The notes under the pieces are model-generated. The model was given only the letters and a program-made list of their open reading frames with translations. It did not search any database and was not told the DNA's origin. Position numbers and translations under genes: made by a program. From contig JAITHM010000068.1 in NCBI GenBank assembly GCA_031279965.1, positions 1-9,276 on the forward strand: a DNA stretch of 9,276 nucleotides. The letters run 5' to 3'. Positions within the stretch are counted from its first letter, which is position 1. Each line of letters opens with the position of its first letter. The DNA comes from Spirochaetaceae bacterium. GTDB lineage: Bacteria > Spirochaetota > Spirochaetia > Treponematales > Breznakiellaceae. Below, piece by piece: positions 1 through 5,620 of the stretch.

Positions 1-1286
1 ATGTGAGCGAAGTGCTTCCTGTGACGGTAGACACGAGTTCAACGAAGGCTCTTGGCCAGTTGAATGTAACCAACGCTGGTATTCGGATTTCTAACCCGAA
101 TGAGCTTAAAACCTTGGAAGATAACGCAAATAAAGCCAAAGACTTCGCGCTTTCAAGTGACATTGACCTTGAAGAGTCCGGTATAACATGGGCTGGCCCC
201 AGTGGATACAAAGGACATTTCTACGGCAACGGCTACACGATTAAGCTTGCGCTGTCAAAAGCGAATGGAAATACAGGGCTTTTTACGACGGTAGAAGGCG
301 GTGCATATATCCAGGATTTTACACTTGATGTTTCGCTTGCAGACGCGGCAAAAACAAGAAATGGCTCAACTTATTTTGGCGGTGTCGTTGGATATATTCA
401 AACTACTGCAAGCAGTTCTATAAACCTCAAAAACATCAAAGTAAAGGGAAATCTGCCATTTACAGGAACTACTGCCAGCTTAAACTCCCCTAATTATTTT
501 CTTGTTGGCGGCCTTGTTGGTGAAATAAAAATTGCGACGGGAGGGGTTGTTATTGCTAACTGTGCTTCTGAACTGACCGCAACGGTAGGTGATTATCAAT
601 GGAATGCGAGCGGTACTAACCACGTCTGCGGGTTTGGCGGCCTTATTGGAAGAATTGGTACTACGAGTAATGCTACTCTGAATGTTGATATTTCCGATTG
701 TTATGCTGTGGGAACAATAAGCGTTAAAGGCGCTTCACAGCACTCCCGGATGTTTGCAGGCGGTCTTGTCGGGGATATTTATGCTACAAACGGCACCACC
801 AATGTAGCGATAACGAACTGCTATAGCGCAGGCGTGGTTTCTGCGGAGAATACACATACTACTGCGGCGAGGTCGGACTATGTGCTTGGCGCCGGCGGCC
901 TTGTCGGCAGTGTTTGGAAGAACGGCGGTACTGCTGTAAACGCAACGATACAAAATTCAGCCGCGGTTGGCGAAAAAGCAGTTGCTGTAATGACGAATGT
1001 TACTGTTGGTATTTTCCCCAACAGCCGTTTTGCCGGTGTGGGAACTGGCGGGCTAGCGCCAACCTCGACAACCTTCAGCGATAACATTGCGCGCAAAGGT
1101 ATGATCGTCGGCGTTAATACCGAAGCCGCAGATGATAGTGAAGGTGCGGCTAACGATCCTGACGCAGCAGGCACTGAACTAACCGCTTTGCAGCAAGCGA
1201 GCACCTGGACAACAACGCTTAGTTGGAGTACGGACACCTGGGACTTTAGCGGTCTTCCCAACAAATGGCCTACGCTTAAAAAATAA
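1..1286 (+). CDS. GLUG-repeat surface protein, C-terminal part (5' end outside window)
   Basis: The frame is open from the left edge (first full codon at base 3) to a TAA at 1284-1286, giving 427 residues. The first codon is GTG but no signal peptide follows, so I take this as the C-terminal part of a longer exported protein. Residues about 33-110 look like the usual lead-in of GLUG proteins: a 'LSSDIDL' stretch (51-56), then 'GHFYGNGYTI' (71-80), then 'GLF' and a gap ending in 'IQDFTLDV'. GLUG-type cores follow at residues 126-132 (GGVVGYI), 169-175 (GGLVGEI), 212-218 (GGLIGRI), 253-259 (GGLVGDI) and 298-304 (GGLVGSV), with a decayed one at 349. Spacing is about 41-51 residues. Several are followed by an 'NCYSxG'-like strand (for example 231-237 and 272-277). 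The end 'WDFSGLPNKWPTLKK' is typical of these proteins. They are thought to form beta-rich stalks or adhesins at the cell surface; ligand and anchoring are unknown here. The family call is solid, the role inferred. Confidence 0.82.
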   Translation, partial: VSEVLPVTVDTSSTKALGQLNVTNAGIRISNPNELKTLEDNANKAKDFALSSDIDLEESGITWAGPSGYKGHFYGNGYTIKLALSKANGNTGLFTTVEGGAYIQDFTLDVSLADAAKTRNGSTYFGGVVGYIQTTASSSINLKNIKVKGNLPFTGTTASLNSPNYFLVGGLVGEIKIATGGVVIANCASELTATVGDYQWNASGTNHVCGFGGLIGRIGTTSNATLNVDISDCYAVGTISVKGASQHSRMFAGGLVGDIYATNGTTNVAITNCYSAGVVSAENTHTTAARSDYVLGAGGLVGSVWKNGGTAVNATIQNSAAVGEKAVAVMTNVTVGIFPNSRFAGVGTGGLAPTSTTFSDNIARKGMIVGVNTEAADDSEGAANDPDAAGTELTALQQASTWTTTLSWSTDTWDFSGLPNKWPTLKK

Positions 1287-1293
1287 CGGCCGG

Positions 1294-1326
1294 CAGAACC
1301 TGTTCCCATTTTGGGAACAGGTTCTG
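1294..1326 (+). terminator. Hairpin terminator after the GLUG-repeat gene
   Basis: A perfect 15-bp inverted repeat (arms 1294-1308 and 1312-1326) with a 3-base TTT loop begins 8 bases after the GLUG gene's stop. The tract after the stem, TTGTCAAATTC, is only weakly T-rich. The stem is therefore convincing, but a classical intrinsic U-tract is poor. It sits between the GLUG gene and the yebC promoter, where a terminator is expected. Confidence 0.7.
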
Positions 1327-1365
1327 TTGTCAAATTCAAAATTGCTGCGTGCTGTCTGCGGGTGG

Positions 1366-1394
1366 TTCACAATTTAGCGGAGATCGGGTAATAT
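1366..1394 (+). promoter_or_regulatory. Predicted sigma70-type promoter of the yebC cluster
   Basis: TTCACA at 1366-1371 (5 of 6 to the -35 consensus) and TAATAT at 1389-1394 (4 of 6 to the -10 consensus) are separated by exactly 17 bases. Transcription would start near base 1401, leaving a leader of about 27 bases that contains the AGGAG ribosome site at 1418-1422. Its position, just after the terminator hairpin and before a tightly packed gene cluster, supports the call. No operator is visible. Confidence 0.5.
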
Positions 1395-1427
1395 GCCGTC
1401 ATCATTGCTTGAAAAACAGGAGTAACT

Positions 1428-2162
1428 ATGTCAGGACACAGTAAGTGGGCAAAGATTAAACGCGCTAAAGGTGCGGCAGACGCGCAGCGCGGGAATTTGT
1501 TTACAAAGCTTATTAAAGAAATTTCAATAGCGGCACGGATGGGCGGCGGCGACCCGGAAGGGAATCCTCGGCTGCGAACGGCGATTATCAAGGCGCGCGG
1601 TGCGAATATGCCCAAAGATAATATTGACCGTGCGATAAAAAAGGGCACAGGCGAGCTTGAAGGCGTAAATTACGAAGAACTTACCTACGAAGCGCGGCTT
1701 GGTGAAGCGGCAATTTTGATCGAAGTGCTTACTGATAACAGAAACCGTGCCGCTGCCGATGTTCGCAATATCCTCACCCGCGCCGGTGCGGAACTTGCCA
1801 AATCAGGCTCGGTAAGCCGTCTTTTAACCCGCAAAGGCATTATCACGCTGGATGGCGAAAAATATACCGAAGATCAGATTATGGAGGCGGCGCTTGATGG
1901 CGGCGCGGAAGATGTCGCTCTTTCTGAAGGCATTATTGAAGTAACCAGTGCTCCCGATGATTTTGAAGCGGTCGCAAAGGCTCTGGAAGAAAAAGGCTAC
2001 GAAACGACAAGTGCAGAAATCAGCATGGTTCCCGAAGCTCCCGTTGAGCTGCCTGCGGACACCACGGCAAAAGTGCTTCGCCTTATCGAAAAGCTTGAAG
2101 ATAACGATGACGTACAAAATGTCTATTCAAATATTGAGGTTCCAGACAATTTTGAAGGATGA
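1428..2162 (+). CDS. yebC: YebC/PmpR/TACO1-family translation or transcription regulator
   Basis: The 244-residue product has the usual length and full architecture of the YebC family. It starts with the signature 'MSGHSKWAKIKRAKGAADAQRG' region (residues 1-22), followed by 'LFTKLIKEISIAARMGGGDP' and 'NPRLRTAIIKARGANMPKDNIDRAIKKG' in domain 1. The 'YEARLGEAAILIEVLTDNRNRAAADVRNIL' block and the 'GSVSRLLTRKGII' segment come next. Members were first described as DNA-binding regulators; mitochondrial TACO1 and more recent bacterial work point to a role on the ribosome, helping translation through difficult stretches such as polyproline. The ATG at 1428 is well supported: AGGAG at 1418-1422 lies 5 bases upstream and the family N-terminus starts there. 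It is the first gene of the cluster, and its TGA overlaps the next ATG in an ATGA (2159-2162), indicating translational coupling. In many bacteria yebC lies next to ruvC; no ruv gene is present here. The product is cytoplasmic. Confidence 0.96.
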   Translation: MSGHSKWAKIKRAKGAADAQRGNLFTKLIKEISIAARMGGGDPEGNPRLRTAIIKARGANMPKDNIDRAIKKGTGELEGVNYEELTYEARLGEAAILIEVLTDNRNRAAADVRNILTRAGAELAKSGSVSRLLTRKGIITLDGEKYTEDQIMEAALDGGAEDVALSEGIIEVTSAPDDFEAVAKALEEKGYETTSAEISMVPEAPVELPADTTAKVLRLIEKLEDNDDVQNVYSNIEVPDNFEG

Positions 2163-2890
2163 GCAAGGATATGAACGCCTTACCTCCTAAGGCGTGCACA
2201 TCTATTGCCCGCCGTATTGCACAGATTACCGAATCAATCAATGAATGTTGCCTGCGTTCCGGGCGAAAAAGCGAAGAAATAAAACTTATGGCTGTTTCCA
2301 AATTCTTCCCCCGGGAAGATGTTGAGGCGGCATTGCAGGCAGGTATTACGCTTTTTGGGGAAAGCCGTGTTCAAGAAGCGGAGACGAAATTTGCCGGATG
2401 GCGCACCGGAGCCCACGAAGGAGAACTTCATCTTATTGGCGGCTTGCAGCGAAACAAAGCAAAACGGGCGCTTGCAATTTTTGACTGCATTCAATCAGTT
2501 GATCGCACCAGCCTTATTGATACCCTTGGTGAGTTGACAACAGGGCGCGAAAAGCCTTTAATGATACTGTTGGAATTAAATTGCGGCGAGGTGCAGAAAG
2601 GCGGCTACCGGCATGAAGACGAACTTTTCGGCGCGGCTGAACGGGTGTTTCGCTATCCTGCCCTTGAATTGCGCGGACTTATGACGGTGGCGCCGTTCAC
2701 GGAGGATGTTGCATGTGTCCGGCAGTCGTTCAGGCGGCTTTTCCAAGCACGGGAAAAGCTCTGGCAGGCTTTTCCCGGCACAAAACTTTCAACGCTGTCG
2801 ATGGGCATGTCAGGCGATTATCCCATCGCAATTGAAGAGGGGGCTACGCTCATTCGTATTGGTACGGCTATTTTTGGCGAGCGGCAATAA
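2159..2890 (+). CDS. YggS/PLPBP-family pyridoxal 5'-phosphate homeostasis protein
   Basis: This 243-residue protein matches the YggS/PROSC (PLPBP) family, single-domain fold-type III PLP proteins without known enzymatic activity. They bind PLP and keep vitamin B6 and amino/keto acid pools balanced. The PLP lysine is K48 in 'LMAVSKFF'. Other family marks are 'FGESRVQEAETK' (66-77), 'HLIGGLQRNK' (91-100), 'GLMTVAP' (173-179) and the phosphate-binding C-terminus 'LSMGMSGDYPIAIEEGATLIRIGTAIFG' (213-240). The start is uncertain by four codons. The ATG at 2159 overlaps the yebC stop as ATGA, but its only purine-rich site (GAAGG, 2154-2158) directly abuts it. The in-frame ATG at 2171 sits 12 bases from that site and has AAGGA (2165-2169) one base upstream. 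Coupling to yebC translation probably compensates. The protein is cytoplasmic. Confidence 0.93.
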   Translation: MSKDMNALPPKACTSIARRIAQITESINECCLRSGRKSEEIKLMAVSKFFPREDVEAALQAGITLFGESRVQEAETKFAGWRTGAHEGELHLIGGLQRNKAKRALAIFDCIQSVDRTSLIDTLGELTTGREKPLMILLELNCGEVQKGGYRHEDELFGAAERVFRYPALELRGLMTVAPFTEDVACVRQSFRRLFQAREKLWQAFPGTKLSTLSMGMSGDYPIAIEEGATLIRIGTAIFGERQ

Positions 2891-2893
2891 ATC

Positions 2894-3460
2894 ATGCAAA
2901 AACGGCTTGGTCTTATCCTGATACTTACCATTGTCTCGGCAGCAACCGAAGTCTTCGGACAGAGCACAGTGACTGCTGGAACCACCGAAGAAAAGGCCGA
3001 AACAGTTACGTTTCCTCAATGGGCAAAAGATTTCCGCCGCGCTGATATTGTTGCCTTTGGTGTTTTTCCCTTTGCATGGCTTGTAACGGTAATTTCGGTT
3101 GATTTATACCGTTCAGCTCAGCATAACTGGAGTGATGCGCGCTATTACCCATGGCCGATGACCGCAGATAATCCTGTTCCCTGGACGAACGATGAATACA
3201 AAGCCGCCCTTCTAATTGCAGGCGCTATGGCAATTTCCATTGCGATAACCGATTTTATCATCGTAAAAATCAAGCGAAATAAGGCGGCTGCACGGGCACG
3301 GGCTTTCACCCCTGATCCGCCTACAATCATACGAACGCCGCTTGACGGATCAATTCCCCCCGAAGACGCAGCTTCCGAAGAGAACGAGCCGCCAGGCGAG
3401 GCCGTGCCAGGAGAAATTTCCGGTGAGGCCGCCCCTCCACAGCCAGAGGCTGCCCCCTAA
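2894..3460 (+). CDS. Predicted membrane protein with signal-like N-terminus and Pro/Glu-rich tail (unrecognised)
   Basis: I do not recognise a named family. The 188-residue product begins with a signal-peptide-like segment (K3-R4, hydrophobic 5-21, possible cleavage near 'VFGQS' at 20-24). Two hydrophobic segments follow, at about 52-69 and 104-124. They are separated by an aromatic, Trp/Tyr/Pro-rich loop (W79, Y84, Y85, W87, W97). A basic patch 'KIKRNKAAARARA' (125-137) follows the second segment. The last 50 residues (139-188) are dominated by Pro, Glu and Ala and are probably disordered. The ATG lies 3 bases after the YggS-family stop and lacks a clear ribosome site, so expression probably depends on coupling. 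Its stop lies one base before the pseudouridine synthase start. Small exported or membrane proteins of unknown function between housekeeping genes are common in treponemes. The location should be the inner membrane; no function can be assigned. Confidence 0.85.
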   Translation: MQKRLGLILILTIVSAATEVFGQSTVTAGTTEEKAETVTFPQWAKDFRRADIVAFGVFPFAWLVTVISVDLYRSAQHNWSDARYYPWPMTADNPVPWTNDEYKAALLIAGAMAISIAITDFIIVKIKRNKAAARARAFTPDPPTIIRTPLDGSIPPEDAASEENEPPGEAVPGEISGEAAPPQPEAAP

Positions 3461-3461
3461 C

Positions 3462-4385
3462 ATGCCGGGTTATCGCGGCACTGTCGAACTTAATACTCAG
3501 GATAAACTCCGCCTTGACCGTTACGCAGCCCGTCTTGGCATCCTCAGCCGTTCTCAGCTAAAAGCACGGGCTGCCAAAGCCTTGGTCAACGGCAAGCCGG
3601 TAAAACTTTCATGCGCCCTTAAAACCGGAGATTTGCTTGAACTTCACTGGAATGACGATGTTCTCCATGACCTTGTGCCGGAAGACATTCCGCTTGATGT
3701 ATTGTACGAAGACAACCGCGTGATTGTTGTGAACAAGGTGCAGGGTATGGTTGTGCATCCGGCGGCGGGAAACTGGAGTGGCACCCTCGCCCATGCACTG
3801 CTGGGCCGCGTGGCGGCGGTCTGGCCGTCTGCCAGTGATAGAATGCGCCCCTTTATTGTTCACAGGCTTGATAAAGATACTTCCGGCGTTATGATTGCCG
3901 CCTGGGATAGCGAAGCGCTTTCATTTTTACAGGCCCAATTTAAGGCACGAACGGTTTGTAAAAGCTATATCGCGCTTACCCGGGGGGCGCCGCGTGAAGA
4001 TGAAGGCCGTATTGCTGCGGCGCTTGTCCGCGACCCGTGCAACCGGAAACGGTTTACCGTATCTGAAACACGGGGCAGAGCGGCGCTGACCCGCTTTCGT
4101 GTTAAACAACGCTGGACATTGAACGATGGATCTGTCTACGCGCTGATCGTGCTTCGTCCAGCAACAGGACGCACACACCAGCTTCGCGTACACTTGCGCT
4201 ATATTGGCTGCCCTATACTTGGAGATCCTGTTTACAATACTCACGACAAGCGCTTCCCCTCAGCAACGCTTGCCCTGCACGCCCGCCGCCTTACGCTCGT
4301 TCTGCCAGGTAGTACTGCCATGCGGAGCTTTACCGCCCCTGTCCCGCGGCGCTTTCGTGAATTTGGCCTTATCGGGCACGAATAA
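3462..4385 (+). CDS. RluA/RluD-family RNA pseudouridine synthase
   Basis: The 307-residue product has the two-domain layout of RluD-type enzymes, which isomerise uridine to pseudouridine in rRNA or tRNA. An S4 RNA-binding domain spans about 16-62 ('LRLDRYAARLGILSRSQL', then 'ALVNGKPVK' and 'GDLLEL'). The catalytic domain starts at about 80. It contains 'VVNKVQGMVVHPA' (89-101), the active-site motif 'HRLDKDTSGVM' (134-144, catalytic D137), 'KSYIAL' (167-172) and 'RPATGRTHQLRVHL' (232-245) with 'GCPILGDPVY' following. I chose the ATG at 3462, one base after the preceding stop, because the S4 domain begins shortly afterwards. The frame stays open back to 3342, but that part lies within the preceding gene and encodes low-complexity sequence. 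The target uridine (RluD, RluC or RluA type) cannot be told from sequence alone. The 3' end overlaps convergent ispF by 17 bases. Confidence 0.93.
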   Translation: MPGYRGTVELNTQDKLRLDRYAARLGILSRSQLKARAAKALVNGKPVKLSCALKTGDLLELHWNDDVLHDLVPEDIPLDVLYEDNRVIVVNKVQGMVVHPAAGNWSGTLAHALLGRVAAVWPSASDRMRPFIVHRLDKDTSGVMIAAWDSEALSFLQAQFKARTVCKSYIALTRGAPREDEGRIAAALVRDPCNRKRFTVSETRGRAALTRFRVKQRWTLNDGSVYALIVLRPATGRTHQLRVHLRYIGCPILGDPVYNTHDKRFPSATLALHARRLTLVLPGSTAMRSFTAPVPRRFREFGLIGHE

Positions 4386-4866
4386 GGCAGACGGCAATAA
4401 CACTGACGGCGCGGCCTTCACCAACATCACCCATTCCTTCGCCTGTCTTGCCTTTTACAAAAACATGATCCACCGATAGGTTAAGTACGCCGGCAAGCGA
4501 GGCGCGGATAGTGTCACGATACGGAAGAATTTTCGGCTCTTCGCAGGATACCACGGCATCAATATTGACAATATCCCAGCCTGCGCTGTTCAGCTTAGCT
4601 GCTGTCTGGCGGAGAAGTTCGCGCGAGTCGGCATCTTTCCAGCGAAAGTCATTGTTGGGGAAAAGTTCGCCAATATCACCAAGACACGCTGCGCCAAGAA
4701 GCGCGTCAATCACCGCATGAATCAGCGCATCGCCATCAGAATGACTTTCTGCGCCCAGGGAACAGGGGAGCGTTACACCGCCCAGCACCAAACGGCGGCC
4801 TTCGACAAGACGGTGAAGGTCTGTTCCCAGCCCGATGCGGAAGACCGCCGCGTCACCAGCGGACAC
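4369..4866 (-). CDS. ispF: 2-C-methyl-D-erythritol 2,4-cyclodiphosphate synthase
   Basis: IspF converts 4-diphosphocytidyl-methylerythritol 2-phosphate to the cyclic diphosphate with release of CMP, in the non-mevalonate isoprenoid pathway. With the chosen start the product has 165 residues, close to the family's usual 155-160. Metal ligands are in place: D16 and H18 in 'GLGTDLHRL' and H50 in 'SHSDGDALIHAVIDALLGA' (41-59). The 'GDIGELFP' segment (63-70) and the C-terminal 'KGKTGEGMGDVGEGRA' (138-153) are also typical. The start is the GTG at 4866, because GAGG (4872-4875) sits 5 bases upstream and the next GTG (4872) lacks such a site. The frame is open further upstream, but that sequence is shadow of hisF. 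The gene overlaps hisF by 14 bases and is last in the pyk-hisF-ispF order. IspD, often adjacent or fused, is not in the window, so this is a stand-alone IspF. Enzymes of this family are trimeric and cytoplasmic. Confidence 0.94.
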   Translation of the reverse strand: MSAGDAAVFRIGLGTDLHRLVEGRRLVLGGVTLPCSLGAESHSDGDALIHAVIDALLGAACLGDIGELFPNNDFRWKDADSRELLRQTAAKLNSAGWDIVNIDAVVSCEEPKILPYRDTIRASLAGVLNLSVDHVFVKGKTGEGMGDVGEGRAVSVIAVCLIRAR

Positions 4867-5620
4867 ACACACCTCGCGCTTCAATATGTGTTTTGATTTT
4901 TGGTATTGTCGTCTTGCCAAAATGAAGCAGCGAGGCAACAAGCGCCGCATCGGCAGCTTCCACCGCATCAGCAATCTGATCGAGTGAACCTGCACCGCCA
5001 GATGCTATCACTGGAACTGGCACCGCCGCCATCACCGCGTGAATAAGCTCAAGGTCATAGCCTGTGCCAGTACCATCGGCATCTATCGAATTAAGGAGAA
5101 TTTCCCCTGCGCCACGGGAAACGGCTTCGGCGGCCCAGACCAGCACGTCACGGTCTGTGTCGTCACGCCCGCCACGGGCAAAAGCATGCCAGATAGGGGT
5201 TCCGGCAGCGGTGGTGCCGGAGCGCCGGGCATCTATCGAAAGTACCACACACTGTCTGCCGTAAGCGGCGGCCATTTCAGAAAGCAGCGCCGGACGTTCG
5301 AGTGCCGATGTGCACACAGAAACTTTATCGGCTCCCGCATTCATTGCCGCACGCATATCATCAACAGAACGAATTCCACCACCTACACAGAGTGGAATAA
5401 ACACTTCTGCCGCAACCTGTCGAACTATTTCGAATAAAGTCGCACGGCTTTTATAGGAAGCTCCAATATCAAGAAAAGTAAGCTCATCCGCGCCATCATT
5501 GTTATACCGGCGGGCAAGTTCCACAGGATCGCCTGCATCAGCAATCTCCTGAAACTTAACCCCCTTTACCACACGGCCATCATCAACGTCAAGGCAGGGA
5601 ATAATTCGCTTGGCAAGCAC
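4853..5620 (-). CDS. hisF: Imidazole glycerol phosphate synthase, cyclase subunit HisF
   Basis: HisF is the (beta/alpha)8-barrel cyclase. It uses ammonia from its glutaminase partner HisH to turn PRFAR into imidazole glycerol phosphate (histidine synthesis) and AICAR (to purines). The 255-residue length is standard. Both catalytic aspartates are present: D11 in 'RIIPCLDVDDGRVVKG' (5-20) and D130 in 'VVLSIDARR' (125-133). Phosphate-binding and barrel motifs are seen at 'CVGGGIRSVDD' (78-88), 'NAGADKVSV' (94-102), 'DADGTGTGYDLELI' (180-193) and 'VIASGGAGS' (204-212). The C-terminus 'HIEARGVCVRW' also fits. The start is the GTG directly abutting the pyk stop; AAGGA inside the last pyk codons (5630-5634) lies 9 bases upstream. 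HisH and other his genes are not in the window, so hisF is separated from its usual operon here. It is likely co-transcribed and translationally coupled with pyk and ispF. The protein is cytoplasmic. Confidence 0.96.
   Translation of the reverse strand: MLAKRIIPCLDVDDGRVVKGVKFQEIADAGDPVELARRYNNDGADELTFLDIGASYKSRATLFEIVRQVAAEVFIPLCVGGGIRSVDDMRAAMNAGADKVSVCTSALERPALLSEMAAAYGRQCVVLSIDARRSGTTAAGTPIWHAFARGGRDDTDRDVLVWAAEAVSRGAGEILLNSIDADGTGTGYDLELIHAVMAAVPVPVIASGGAGSLDQIADAVEAADAALVASLLHFGKTTIPKIKTHIEARGVCVRW
4872..4875 (-). promoter_or_regulatory. Ribosome-binding site that decides the ispF start
   Basis: On the minus strand GAGG is followed by TGTGT and then the GTG at 4866-4864, a 5-base spacing. 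It lies inside the end of hisF and favours the GTG at 4866 over the in-frame GTG at 4872, which overlaps the site itself. Confidence 0.6.

Noticed and set aside
878..1648. Minus-strand open frames across the GLUG gene end and the start of yebC
   Set aside because: They are antisense to well-supported genes, span the terminator hairpin and promoter region, and show no recognisable domain.
3342..3461. A 40-residue N-terminal extension of the pseudouridine synthase
   Set aside because: It lies wholly inside the preceding gene in another frame, encodes low-complexity Pro/Arg/Gln-rich sequence, and the family's S4 domain begins just after the ATG at 3462.
4867..4995. A 43-residue N-terminal extension of IspF, or a fusion to another domain
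   Set aside because: The extra stretch is the shadow of hisF in another frame and resembles no IspD or other domain; the GTG at 4866 has a well-spaced ribosome site.
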